This document shows, in pieces, positions 35,591 to 44,073 of a stretch of DNA of 64,000 bases (its first letter is position 1; the number at the start of each line of letters is the position of its first letter). Origin of the DNA: Flaviflagellibacter deserti (GTDB taxonomy: Bacteria; Pseudomonadota; Alphaproteobacteria; Rhizobiales; Methylopilaceae). A model generated the notes under the pieces. That model searched no databases, was not told the DNA's origin, and saw only the letters and a program-made list of their open reading frames with translations. The DNA lies in contig NZ_JBHSJF010000005.1 of the NCBI RefSeq assembly GCF_042652085.1, forward strand, positions 124,001-188,000, given 5' to 3'. Both the position numbers and the translations under genes were made by a program.

Positions 35591-35875
35591 TCACCCTGCG
35601 TCGCAGGCCATGTCTCCGAGTTCCTTCGGGCCGCCAGTCGCGCGAGCCGTCGGGCTCTTCGTCTGGGCGATCAGATGGAAGGCCTCGATGACGGAGGGGT
35701 GAAGGCCTTCACCGCCATGCTCGATATGAGCACCGAGATCGCGGCGCATCACCGGCGACCAGAACTTAACGACGTGGTCCTGGACGCCCGCGATCGCCTC
35801 GTCATGCGTATAGGGTTTGAAGAAGTCCGCGATCTGGTTCGCCATGCGAACCAAAGTCTTGGTATTGTCGGCCAT
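35591..35875 (-). CDS. fdsD: Formate dehydrogenase delta subunit FdsD
   Basis: A 94-residue protein beginning NTKTLVRMANQIADFF, the conserved start of FdsD (an IAxFF-type helix), with HVVKFWSPVMRRDL as the second family block. FdsD is required for mature NAD-dependent formate dehydrogenase but carries no cofactor. It starts three bases after the fdsA stop. In most operons fdsC stands between fdsA and fdsD; here it is absent. Confidence 0.92.
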   Translation of the reverse strand: MADNTKTLVRMANQIADFFKPYTHDEAIAGVQDHVVKFWSPVMRRDLGAHIEHGGEGLHPSVIEAFHLIAQTKSPTARATGGPKELGDMACDAG

Positions 35876-35878
35876 CTC

Positions 35879-38734
35879 TTACTCCGCCGCGTCGAGGATG
35901 CGGGTGAGTGAGATGTCCTCTTCCATGAACTTCTCCTGCCAGTAGGACGGCCCGTTCGTCTTGCGGACCTGGACGGCCGTGACCTTGTATTCCGGGCAGT
36001 TCGTGGCCCAGTCGGAGAATTCAGTGGTGATGACGTTCGCACCGGTCACCGGGTGGTGGAAGGTCGTGTAGACGACGCCCGGCTGCATGCGCTCGGAGAT
36101 CTTGGCCCGGAGCGAAACTTCGCCGACGCGGCTCTGGATCGCCACGAGGTCGCCATCACGCAGGCCGCGGTTTTCCGCGTCGAACGGATGGATCTCGAGG
36201 ATGTCCTCCGGATGCCATGCCGTGTTGTCCGTACGGCGCGTCTGCGCACCTACATTGTAATGGGCGAGGATGCGCCCCGTGGTCAGCACCAGCGGGAACT
36301 TCGCCGTCGTGCGCTCGTCCGTCGGGACGAACTCAGTCATCATGAACCGGCCCTTCCCGCGGACGAAGCGGTCGACGTGCATCAGCGGAGTACCGAGCGG
36401 CGCCGCCTCGTTGCATGGCCACTGGACCGAGCCGACCTTGTCGAGCAGGTCGTAGCTGACACCCGCGAAGGTCGGGGTCAGACGCGCCACCTCGTCCATG
36501 ATCTCGCCCGGATGTGCATAGTTCATCTCGTAGCCGAGTGCCTTGGCGAGCATGATAGTGACTTCCCAGTCGGCGTAGCCCGGCAACGGCGCCATCACCT
36601 TGCGGACGCGGTTGATGCGGCGCTCGGCGTTGGTGAACGTGCCATCCTTTTCGAGGAAGGAGGTACCCGGCAGGAAGACGTGCGCGTACTTGGCCGTCTC
36701 GTTGATGAAGATGTCCTGGATGACGACGCATTCCATCGCCTCGAGGCCGGCCGCGACGTGCTGCGCGTCCGGGTCGGACTGAACGATGTCCTCGCCCTGG
36801 ATGTAGATGCCCATAAAGCGCTTCGCGAGCGCCTCGTCGAGCATGTTCGGGATGCGCAGGCCCGGCTCCGAGGAGAGCGGACGGCCCCACATGCTCTCGA
36901 ACATCTCGCGCGTGGCGTCGTCGGAGACGTGGCGGTAGCCCGGCAGTTCGTGCGGGAAAGAGCCCATGTCGCACGAGCCCTGCACGTTGTTCTGGCCGCG
37001 CAGCGGGTTGATGCCGACGCCTTCGCGGCCGATGTTCCCGGTGGCCATTGCGAGGTTCGCCATCCCCATGACCATGGTCGAGCCCTGGCTGTGCTCGGTG
37101 ACGCCGAGGCCGTAATAGATCGCGGCGTTACCGCCGGTCGCGTAGAGGCGAGCCGCTGCGCGGAGCTTCTGGGCCGGAATGCCGGTGATGCTTTCCGAAG
37201 CCTCGGGCGAGTTGCGTTCTTCGGCGATGAAGCGCGCCCAGCTCTCGAACTCGGCAAGGTCGCAGCGCTCGCGCACATACTGCTCGTTGACGAGGCCTTC
37301 GGTCACGACGACGTGCGCCATCGCGTTGATGAAGGCGACGTTCGCGCCGGGCTTCAACTGCAGGTGATAATCGGCCAGCACATGCGGCGACTTCACGAGG
37401 TCGATCGAGCGCGGATCGGCGACGATCAGCTTCGCGCCCTCCCGGATGCGGGCCTTCATGCGCGAACCGAACACGGGATGGGCGTCGGTCGGGTTGGCGC
37501 CGATGACGAGGATGACGTCCGATTCAGAGACCGAGGCGAAGGTCTGCGTGCCGGCCGAGGTGCCGAGCGTGACGCTGAGGCCGTAACCCGTCGGCGAATG
37601 GCAGACGCGGGCGCAGGTGTCGACATTGTTCGTGCCGAACGCGGCACGGATCAGCTTCTGGACGAGATAGGTCTCTTCGTTCGTGCAGCGCGACGAGGTA
37701 ATGCCGCCGACGGCGTCGCGGCCGTACTGCGCCTGGATGCGCTTGAACTCGGACGCGGCGTGGTTGATCGCCTCTTCCCAGGTCACTTCCTGCCACGGAT
37801 CGGTGATCTTGGCGCGGATCATCGGCTTCAGCTTGCGGTCCTTGTGGGTCGCGTAGCCATAGGCGAAGCGGCCCTTCACGCAGGAATGGCCCTCGTTCGC
37901 CTTGCCGTCCTTATATGGAACCATGCGGACGAGCTTGTCGCCGCTCATCTCGGCCTTGAACGAGCAGCCGACGCCGCAGTAGGCGCAGGTGGTGACGACC
38001 GAGTGCTCGGGCGTGCCTATCTCGATGACCGACTTCTCCTGGAGTGTGGCGGTCGGGCAGGCCTGCACGCAGGCGCCGCAGGATACGCACTCGGATTCGA
38101 GGAACGGCTCGAACATTCCGGGCGAAACGCGGCTGCCGAAGCCACGCCCCTCGATCGTCAGCGCGAACGTGCCCTGCACTTCCTCGCAGGCGCGGACGCA
38201 GCGGTTGCAGACGATGCACTTGGCCGGATCGTAGGTGAAGTAGGGGTTCGACTCGTCCTTCGGCAGGAACAGGTCCGACGCCTTGTCGAAGTGGCTCAGA
38301 TTGTCCATGCCGTAGCGGACTTCGCGGAGACCGACCGCGCCGGCCATGTCCTGAAGTTCGCAGTCGCCGTTCGCCGAGCAGGTCAGGCAGTCGAGCGGAT
38401 GATCGGAGATGTAGAGCTCCATCACGCCCTTGCGGATTGTGTGAAGGCGGTCCGACTGGGTGTGGACGACGATGCCAGGCGCAACCGGGGTCGTGCACGA
38501 GGCCGGCGTACCGGCGCGGCCCTCGATCTCGACGAGGCAGAGGCGGCAGGAGCCGAAGCTCTCCAGCATGTCCGTGGCACAGAGCTTGGGGATGGTCGTA
38601 CCCATCTCCATCGCCGCGCGCATGATCGACGTTCCCTCCGGGACAGTGATCTCGCTGCCGTCAATGGTCAGGGTGACCATCTTCTCGGACTTGGACTTCT
38701 TCGTGCCGTAGTCGATTTCGTGGACGAGCGACAT
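35879..38734 (-). CDS. fdsA: NAD-dependent formate dehydrogenase alpha subunit (Mo-bis-MGD)
   Basis: About 951 residues; oxidises formate to CO2. In order: an N-terminal [2Fe-2S] domain (KLCATDML...CRLCL...SC), a NuoG-like His/Cys site (HPLDCLTCSANGDC), two [4Fe-4S] sites (CIVCNRCVRAC and CVSCGACVQAC), then the molybdopterin catalytic part with its own [4Fe-4S] site (CAYCGVGC...HSC). The Mo ligand is a cysteine in CARVCHSPTGYG, not selenocysteine. I chose ATG 38734, which has GTGAGGAT eight bases upstream; a GTG at 38749 overlapping the fdsB stop is the alternative. A cytoplasmic enzyme, no Tat signal. Confidence 0.96.
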   Translation of the reverse strand: MSLVHEIDYGTKKSKSEKMVTLTIDGSEITVPEGTSIMRAAMEMGTTIPKLCATDMLESFGSCRLCLVEIEGRAGTPASCTTPVAPGIVVHTQSDRLHTIRKGVMELYISDHPLDCLTCSANGDCELQDMAGAVGLREVRYGMDNLSHFDKASDLFLPKDESNPYFTYDPAKCIVCNRCVRACEEVQGTFALTIEGRGFGSRVSPGMFEPFLESECVSCGACVQACPTATLQEKSVIEIGTPEHSVVTTCAYCGVGCSFKAEMSGDKLVRMVPYKDGKANEGHSCVKGRFAYGYATHKDRKLKPMIRAKITDPWQEVTWEEAINHAASEFKRIQAQYGRDAVGGITSSRCTNEETYLVQKLIRAAFGTNNVDTCARVCHSPTGYGLSVTLGTSAGTQTFASVSESDVILVIGANPTDAHPVFGSRMKARIREGAKLIVADPRSIDLVKSPHVLADYHLQLKPGANVAFINAMAHVVVTEGLVNEQYVRERCDLAEFESWARFIAEERNSPEASESITGIPAQKLRAAARLYATGGNAAIYYGLGVTEHSQGSTMVMGMANLAMATGNIGREGVGINPLRGQNNVQGSCDMGSFPHELPGYRHVSDDATREMFESMWGRPLSSEPGLRIPNMLDEALAKRFMGIYIQGEDIVQSDPDAQHVAAGLEAMECVVIQDIFINETAKYAHVFLPGTSFLEKDGTFTNAERRINRVRKVMAPLPGYADWEVTIMLAKALGYEMNYAHPGEIMDEVARLTPTFAGVSYDLLDKVGSVQWPCNEAAPLGTPLMHVDRFVRGKGRFMMTEFVPTDERTTAKFPLVLTTGRILAHYNVGAQTRRTDNTAWHPEDILEIHPFDAENRGLRDGDLVAIQSRVGEVSLRAKISERMQPGVVYTTFHHPVTGANVITTEFSDWATNCPEYKVTAVQVRKTNGPSYWQEKFMEEDISLTRILDAAE

Positions 38735-38745
38735 GGTCGTTATCC

Positions 38746-40305
38746 TCACTCAGCTGCCTGAAGCGTCGGCTTGCGGCCGAAGTCTTCCGGGAAATGTTTG
38801 ATGGCGCTTTCGACCGGGAACGGCGTCATGCCGCCCAGCGCGCAGAGCGAACCCAGACGCATGGTCTGGCAAAGGTCTTCGATGATCGCGAGGTTCTTCT
38901 CGACATTGATGCCGGCGGCGATCTTGTCGAACGTCTCCTTGCCGCGGGTCGAGCCGATCCGGCACGGCGTGCACTTGCCGCAGCTCTCGACCGCACAGAA
39001 CTCCATGGCGAAGCGCGCCATCTTGAGCAGGTTCACCGTGTCGTCGAAGAGCACGATGCCGCCATGGCCGACACCCGCGCCGATCGCGGTGAAAGCCTCG
39101 TAATCGAACAGCGTGTCCCACTGATGGACCGGGACATAGGCGCCGAGCGGCCCGCCGACCTGTACCGCGCGCTCCGGGCGGCCCGACAGCGTGCCGCCGC
39201 CGAAGTCATAGACCAGCGAGCCCAGCGTGCAGCCGAACGCGATCTCGACGAGACCGCCGTATTTCAGATTGCCGGCGAGCTGGACCGGCATCGTGCCGCG
39301 CGAACGGCCCATGCCGAAATCGGCGTAATATTTGCCGCCTTCCGAGAGGATGATCGGCACCGACGCCATCGACATGACGTTGTTGATGACGGTCGGCTTG
39401 CCGAAGGCGCCGACGAGGGCCGGAAGCGGCGGCTTGGCACGGACAAGGCCGCGCTTGCCCTCGAGCGATTCCAGCAGCGAGGTCTCCTCGCCGCAGACAT
39501 AGGCGCCCGCGCCCATGCGGACTTCCATGTCGAAGTCGTACTTCGAACCCGCCACGCCCTTGCCGAGCAGACCGGCCTTGCGCGCGATCGCAATCGCGTC
39601 GTTCATCGCCTTGATCGCGTGCGGATATTCCGAGCGGGTGTAGACGTAGCCGTAGGTCGCACCGACGCCGATACCGGCGATCGTCATGCCCTCGATGAGC
39701 ACGAAGGGGTCGCCCTCCATGATCATGCGATCGGAGAATGTGCCCGAGTCGCCTTCGTCGGCGTTGATGACGATGTATTTCTGATCGGCCTTCGCGGCGG
39801 CGACCGTGCGCCACTTGATGCCGGTCGGGAAGCCCGCGCCGCCACGGCCGCGCAGGCCCGACGCGAAGACCTCCTCGACCGTCGCCTCGGAGCCGATCGA
39901 GATCGCCTTTTCGAGGCCCTTGTAGCCGCCAAGCGCCTTGTAGGCTTCGAGCGAGCGCGGATCGGTGATGCCGCAGCGCGCGAAGGTCAGGCGCTGCTGC
40001 TTCTTGAGATAGGGATGCTCGTCGGTCAGGCCGATATGCAGCTTGTGGCCGCCCTTGCCCTCGTGGAAGCCGGCGTCGAACAGCGTCGGGACATCGGTGT
40101 CCTCGACCGGGCCGAAAGCCACGCGGCCCTTCGGCGTCTCGACCTCGACCAGCGGCTCCAGCCACAGCATGCCGCGCGAGCCGTTGCGGACGATCTCGAC
40201 CGGCAGGCCGCGCTTCAGCGCCTCGGTCTGGATCGCGGAAACGACCTCGTCGGCGCCGACCGCGAGCGCCGCGACATCGATCGGAACGTAAATCCTGATG
40301 GTCAC
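38746..40305 (-). CDS. fdsB: Formate dehydrogenase beta subunit (NuoF-like, FMN/NAD)
   Basis: A 519-residue subunit that passes electrons from FdsA to NAD+. A thioredoxin-like N-terminal domain (about residues 1-110) precedes the NuoF part with the NAD/FMN motif GLRGRGGAGFPTG, the flavin contact YVCGEETSLLES and the [4Fe-4S] site ESCGKCTPCRIG. The start is GTG 40305 overlapping the fdsG stop (GTGA), with GGAGG seven bases upstream; the open frame further up is a shadow of fdsG. Confidence 0.95.
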   Translation of the reverse strand: MTIRIYVPIDVAALAVGADEVVSAIQTEALKRGLPVEIVRNGSRGMLWLEPLVEVETPKGRVAFGPVEDTDVPTLFDAGFHEGKGGHKLHIGLTDEHPYLKKQQRLTFARCGITDPRSLEAYKALGGYKGLEKAISIGSEATVEEVFASGLRGRGGAGFPTGIKWRTVAAAKADQKYIVINADEGDSGTFSDRMIMEGDPFVLIEGMTIAGIGVGATYGYVYTRSEYPHAIKAMNDAIAIARKAGLLGKGVAGSKYDFDMEVRMGAGAYVCGEETSLLESLEGKRGLVRAKPPLPALVGAFGKPTVINNVMSMASVPIILSEGGKYYADFGMGRSRGTMPVQLAGNLKYGGLVEIAFGCTLGSLVYDFGGGTLSGRPERAVQVGGPLGAYVPVHQWDTLFDYEAFTAIGAGVGHGGIVLFDDTVNLLKMARFAMEFCAVESCGKCTPCRIGSTRGKETFDKIAAGINVEKNLAIIEDLCQTMRLGSLCALGGMTPFPVESAIKHFPEDFGRKPTLQAAE

Positions 40306-40775
40306 GACTGCGCCTCCGTCAGGATGGCGTCGAGCTTCGACTCGGTGAGGCGGCCGACCATACGGTCGTCGACCTGGGCGGACGGCGCGGTGGCGCAAAG
40401 TCCGAGGCAATAGATCGGCTCTAGGGTGACGCGGCGGTCCGGCGTGGTCTCGCCGAGCTTGATGCCGAGACGCTTCTCGGCGCGCTCGGCCAGGGCGTCA
40501 CCGCCCATGGACTGGCAGGCCTCGGCGCGGCAGAGCCTCACCACATGTCGGCCCGGCAGTTCGTGCCGGAACTCGTGGTAGAACGTGACGGTACCGTAGA
40601 CCTCCGCGCGCGACAGATTCAGCGCATCGGCGATCATCGGGATCGCTGCTTCCGGCACAAAACCAAAGGCGTGCTGAATCTCATGGAGAATCGGCATCGT
40701 GGCGCCTTTGGTGCCGGCGAACTCTGCAATGATTGCCGCAGCCCGCTCACGCGTCCACGGCTCAAAATGCGACAT
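40302..40775 (-). CDS. fdsG: Formate dehydrogenase gamma subunit (NuoE-like)
   Basis: A 157-residue [2Fe-2S] protein; the four ligands are C-x4-C in CRAEAC and C-x3-C in CLGLC. HAFGFVPEAAIPMIADAL is the usual NuoE-like helix block. First gene of the fdsGBAD operon. The start is 60 bases from a large dyad element and 114 bases from the end of the LysR gene, so it probably has its own promoter. Confidence 0.95.
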   Translation of the reverse strand: MSHFEPWTRERAAAIIAEFAGTKGATMPILHEIQHAFGFVPEAAIPMIADALNLSRAEVYGTVTFYHEFRHELPGRHVVRLCRAEACQSMGGDALAERAEKRLGIKLGETTPDRRVTLEPIYCLGLCATAPSAQVDDRMVGRLTESKLDAILTEAQS

Positions 40776-40835
40776 GGTCCTGTCCCACGCTGACTTTCGA
40801 ACTTCTCCAAAATGGAATTGTCCGAAGGTGAAATC

Positions 40836-40891
40836 AATGCAGCGTTTCCGTTGTCTGATTAGATATCGCTATCAAACGGAAATTCTGCATT
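40836..40891. promoter_or_regulatory. Large interrupted palindrome in front of fdsG (likely LysR operator region)
   Basis: AATGCAG-CG-TTTCCGTT (40836-40852) and AACGGAAA-TT-CTGCATT (40875-40891) are inverted copies matching at 15 of 17 positions, 22 bases apart. Inside lies TGAT-N11-ATCA (40856-40874), the T-N11-A form typical of LysR boxes. It overlaps the LysR stop codon and ends 60 bases before fdsG. Confidence 0.6.
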
Positions 40892-41828
40892 AAAGTGCGG
40901 TGGGCTGATGCCGTTCTAAAGAGGAGACTGAACTGGTCAATGCCAAGACCGGCGCGAGACGCTGGGCTTCGCTCCAGAGAGCCGCAGTGAGCGGTTTCAA
41001 CGGGTTACGGTCGACCACGACCAACCCGATCATGTGAACGAGCTCCGGCTCGACCAGCGGAATGGAGCGCACGCTCTCGGGAAGGTCGAACATGTCCGCG
41101 AACTTCTTCGGCATGACCGTCGACCAATTGCCGGTCCGTACATGGGCGACAAGCGCCGTGACGGAATCGGACTCCAGGCTCGCCTCGGGTTTGGCGCCCA
41201 CCGATTCCAGCGTCTTGTCGATGATCCGGCGGTTCTGCATGTCCGGCGACATCAGGCAGAGCGGCAGCTTCCCGGCTTGTTCCCACGTCACCATCCGCGC
41301 CGAACCGTAAGGGCCGTCGACCGACGTCAGCAGCTGATATTCCTCGCGGTAAAGTGGCAGCGTCCGCATCCGCCCGACCGGCTCGTTCTCGACATAGGTG
41401 ATGCCGATATCGACCTCGAGATTTTCGAGGAGCGTCAGGATCGAGACCGATGTGCGGGAAATGATATTGAACGACACATCCGGATGACGCTGCCGGAACG
41501 GCGTCGTCAGTGCCGCCACCATCGGCAGCGCGGTCGGGATCGCGGCAATGCGGAGCTGGCCGGAGAGGCCCTTTTTCAGCGCCGAGACGTCCTGCCGCAT
41601 GGCTCGGCTGTCGGCGACGATCCGGCGCGCCCATTCGAGCACGCGTTCGCCCTCCGGCGTGAAACCCTGGAAGCGCGAGCCGCGATCGACGAGACGCACG
41701 CCCAGCATTTCCTCGAGGTTCTGGATACCCGATGAGAGTGTTGGCTGGGTGACGCCACAAGCCTCCGCAGCCTTGCGAAAATGTCGCTCGCTGGCCAGCG
41801 CCAGCAGGAACTCAAGTTTATCGATCAC
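40890..41828 (-). CDS. LysR-type transcriptional regulator, probable regulator of the fds operon
   Basis: About 312 residues. Residues 1-60 are a winged helix-turn-helix (LEFLLALASERHFRKAAEACGVTQPTL in two overlapping parts: the first helix and the recognition turn). The remainder is a periplasmic-binding-protein-like effector domain, with inducer-pocket features such as RIAAIPTALPMVA. It directly precedes fdsG in the same direction, as FdsR-type regulators do; formate-responsive control is inference. The start GTG 41828 (IDKLEFLLAL) fits the family; a GTG at 41873 would add 15 residues. Neither has a strong ribosome-binding site. Confidence 0.88.
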   Translation of the reverse strand: MIDKLEFLLALASERHFRKAAEACGVTQPTLSSGIQNLEEMLGVRLVDRGSRFQGFTPEGERVLEWARRIVADSRAMRQDVSALKKGLSGQLRIAAIPTALPMVAALTTPFRQRHPDVSFNIISRTSVSILTLLENLEVDIGITYVENEPVGRMRTLPLYREEYQLLTSVDGPYGSARMVTWEQAGKLPLCLMSPDMQNRRIIDKTLESVGAKPEASLESDSVTALVAHVRTGNWSTVMPKKFADMFDLPESVRSIPLVEPELVHMIGLVVVDRNPLKPLTAALWSEAQRLAPVLALTSSVSSLERHQPTAL

Positions 41829-41935
41829 CTGGACTGCATAATCCTGCGTACTGTCCGCGAACGCCCTTAGCACCCGATATTACACTATAAACCGCCATTG
41901 TCGCGACAGTCGCACCGCTCGACCACAGTCTGCGC

Positions 41936-42202
41936 TCAAGCCCGGCGGGACCAAGGGTGATTGGGCGTCGCCGCGCGAGGCGACTGGCTGAAGCATGGAG
42001 CTGATGGACCCCGCTCCCAGCGAACCGAAGATGCGACTGGCGCCACACCACCCAGGAATTGACGCAGGGCAAGCCGCAGGACCTCCGAACGGTTCGGCTT
42101 GGGCTCAGGCTGCTGATCGATCCAGACATCGACCGCATTGCTGAGTTCGGGCGGCAGTTGCGCCGCGATCATATGCTGGCTCGGCTTCGAACGCTTCCGC
42201 AT
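41936..42202 (-). CDS. Ribbon-helix-helix-like DNA-binding protein
   Basis: An 88-residue protein from ATG 42202, with GAGGG about nine bases upstream. Residues about 8-52 have the RHH (CopG/Arc) pattern: a short strand (HMIAAQLPPELSNAVDVW) followed by NRSEVLRLALRQFL, the typical second helix with conserved SEVLR. The C-terminal 35 residues are proline- and serine-rich with no fold I recognise. It lies 11 bases after a 57-residue helical protein gene, so they form a small operon. Possibly an antitoxin-like or autoregulatory protein. Confidence 0.65.
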   Translation of the reverse strand: MRKRSKPSQHMIAAQLPPELSNAVDVWIDQQPEPKPNRSEVLRLALRQFLGGVAPVASSVRWERGPSAPCFSQSPRAATPNHPWSRRA

Positions 42203-42213
42203 GGCGCCGACCC

Positions 42214-42387
42214 TCAAGCCAGGGCTTCGCGAAGGCGGGCCGCTTGTTCGCGGCACTCTCGCGCTTCATCACGAAGGCGTATGCATTCATTGTAAGTATC
42301 GGCTGTTTCGGCCAAGGCAACCAACCGCGAGGCTTCCTCTTCGAGGAGTTTGATCATCTCGGCGGGCGAGTTTTCGAGCTCAAGCAT
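42214..42387 (-). CDS. 57-residue helical protein upstream of the RHH gene
   Basis: A very short gene starting ATG 42387 (MLELENSPAEMIKLLEEEAS) and ending TGA 42214-42216. Nearly the whole chain is predicted helix with a high proportion of E, R and A and a heptad-like spacing of L/A residues, so a coiled coil or helical bundle is likely. GGGG lies a few bases ahead of the start. Its stop lies 11 bases before the RHH start, and the RHH ribosome-binding site overlaps this stop. No family recognised. Confidence 0.55.
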   Translation of the reverse strand: MLELENSPAEMIKLLEEEASRLVALAETADTYNECIRLRDEARECREQAARLREALA

Positions 42388-42731
42388 GGGGACCCCGAAT
42401 GATTGTCACCCGAAGTTTGACACGCAAAAATTGCGGCCGTTACCTAATGCTCGAATTTACCTAAAGATTTAAGCCTAACGCGCGCTCCGCTCTATTCGAC
42501 CGGAGCTGCAGATGCCTCCGTCGGCTGGCGCCGGTGCCGCCACTCCCACGTCAGTTAAACGCGCGATCAAAAATGAGGCTTTGGCTTAACTGATGGGCCT
42601 GAGAGGCTACCGGGCGTAGGGGAGTTGCCTGCACCCTCAACTAACCCCCACTGGCCGTCACGCTTTCTCCTGGGCTGCGTGGCGGCCACGCATCAAGCGA
42701 CTAGGCGGGCCAAGCCATCGACGATTTTCGC
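42388..42731. other. 344-base intergenic region with an inverted repeat
   Basis: No supported gene. A 62-residue rightward reading at 42625-42813 has no start signals. An 8-bp inverted repeat, TCAGTTAA (42551-42558) and TTAACTGA (42586-42593), is the only clear structure. The stretch 42421-42480 is AT-richer than its surroundings and may carry the promoter of the leftward 57-residue/RHH pair. Confidence 0.45.
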
Positions 42732-43061
42732 TCAGGCTGCCGGAGCATCCGACACCGCCCGTGGCGGGCCGGCAAGAGTTACCTTCGTCGTTACAATCGG
42801 CCCCGCGGCGTAGGCACCGGCGCGGAGCAACGCCTCGCCAGGCGCCCCGCCAACCCGTCGCAACGTTGCTTGATCACAAGTCTGGGCGATCCGGATGGCC
42901 AGGTTCCGAAGATGCGCCCGCCGATAACAGAAGAGCGCGATCTCGACGCGCTGCATCATCGGCAGTTTGGAGATACTTCCGATCCCCTCTTCCCGTCCCC
43001 TCAGTAAACTTCCGAGTTGTTCGAGTGGGATCGGGCAATATTCCTCGTTCGGTATCGACAT
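42732..43061 (-). CDS. Hypothetical protein, orphan
   Basis: A 109-residue soluble protein; ATG 43061 has GGA six bases upstream. Mostly helical (LEQLGSLLRGREEGIGSISK, then MMQRVEIALFCYRRAHLRNL), with two cysteines and a basic pI. The C-terminal 25 residues are more hydrophobic. I recognise no domain. It stands alone between other small genes, so its reality rests on codon pattern and a plausible start only. Confidence 0.55.
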   Translation of the reverse strand: MSIPNEEYCPIPLEQLGSLLRGREEGIGSISKLPMMQRVEIALFCYRRAHLRNLAIRIAQTCDQATLRRVGGAPGEALLRAGAYAAGPIVTTKVTLAGPPRAVSDAPAA

Positions 43062-43198
43062 TGTAATTCCATCAACGGCTACCCCAATTCAAACGATGGC
43101 GATCGAGTGTTAACCGGTGATTAATCCTAACGAGGCGTTGACTACGGGCGATGTCCCGCCCCCGCCCGCAAGCGATCGCAAGCTGCTGGCCCAGGCGG

Positions 43199-43426
43199 TC
43201 AATGGATCGACCCGCCGCTCGTGAAAGTCGGAACGGCGCGAAATGTAAGGAGCGGCCCGCCATCGGGAGACTGCACCCTCACCTCGATCGACTGACCTTG
43301 ATCCGCCAGCATCACGGCAGCCCGCAAGGCGGCATCCCGAGTGGCGAAATGTCGGGTGGCCTTGCCCTCAATCCTCATCAACCAGTGAGAACCCTGGCGG
43401 ATTAGATGTACGGTCTGGTCTATCAT
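43199..43426 (-). CDS. Small DUF2188-like protein
   Basis: A 75-residue protein from ATG 43426. VHLIRQGSHWLMRIEGKATRH followed by FATRDAALRAAVMLA and a final strand EVRVQSPDG resembles the short beta-alpha-beta DUF2188 family, in which a tryptophan-containing strand is followed by a helix that begins with T-x-x-A. Function unknown. A TTG three codons upstream is an alternative start. Transcribed alone. Confidence 0.6.
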   Translation of the reverse strand: MIDQTVHLIRQGSHWLMRIEGKATRHFATRDAALRAAVMLADQGQSIEVRVQSPDGGPLLTFRAVPTFTSGGSIH

Positions 43427-43626
43427 CGCCGGCAATGTGCATCCACCGCGCGATCACCGGAATCATACATGGAGATAGGTTGGACCGTTCGATTCACTCG
43501 CCGAACTTGCTCAAAGGCCACTGTCGACCTGTTGCAGCGGACCCGGCGGATTTATAGCTCCCCGATCGATAAGGAACTCGCGGAGCTCCAGGTTCAAAAG
43601 CGGTTCCCCGGGAGAACTGAGAGACA

Positions 43627-44019
43627 ATGGATCTGATCACGGACATCGTCACCGAGCCCGTTTCCGCCAGCGAACTACGGCGCGCCGTGGACGTCTGCAG
43701 CGCTGCCCGGCAGGCCAAGGATCAGACGGAAACACATCTTCTGATCATTGCGGAGTTCATCGACGAACTCGAACCGGAGCACATCTCGGCCATCATGTTC
43801 CGCATGGAAGCCCTGGCGCGCCTCATTCGAGGCGAACGCCCGGACAGCTGGACCATCGAGCTGGATGGAAAACACCAGGTTCTGGCGCGCGAAGCGGTGC
43901 TCGAAGCCGCCGCCGCGGCCGCGCTCCTCGTTTCGCTGGACCAAAACGAGATCGGGTTCGAGCCGGAGAGCTTCAAGAAGCTGGCGCTCGGATTCCCTGC
44001 GGGCGCCGGACACGCCTAG
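43627..44019 (+). CDS. Hypothetical helical protein
   Basis: A 130-residue soluble protein; GAGA lies close before the ATG. The pattern is mainly helices (SELRRAVDVCSAARQAKDQ, then a MFRMEALARLIRG helix), with one strand pair (SWTIELDGKHQVL) in the middle. Acidic and cysteine-poor. No family recognised. It ends 54 bases before the 3-prime end of tRNA-Arg, which is on the other strand. Confidence 0.6.
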   Translation: MDLITDIVTEPVSASELRRAVDVCSAARQAKDQTETHLLIIAEFIDELEPEHISAIMFRMEALARLIRGERPDSWTIELDGKHQVLAREAVLEAAAAAALLVSLDQNEIGFEPESFKKLALGFPAGAGHA

Positions 44020-44073
44020 GAACGCGTCGCCCGAGACGCACGCCTGGTTAAATCGATGGTTTAAAGAAGAAAA

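Noticed and set aside
36053..38761. 902-codon rightward open frame opposite fdsA
   Set aside because: It is the antisense shadow of fdsA in high-GC DNA; the translation is rich in R, H, D and E with no motifs, while fdsA has every family motif.
42625..42813. 62-codon rightward frame
   Set aside because: No start signal and overlaps the better-supported leftward gene at 42732-43061.
43406..43636. 76-codon rightward frame before the 130-residue gene
   Set aside because: Cysteine- and arginine-rich composition, no ribosome-binding site, and it overlaps two better candidates.
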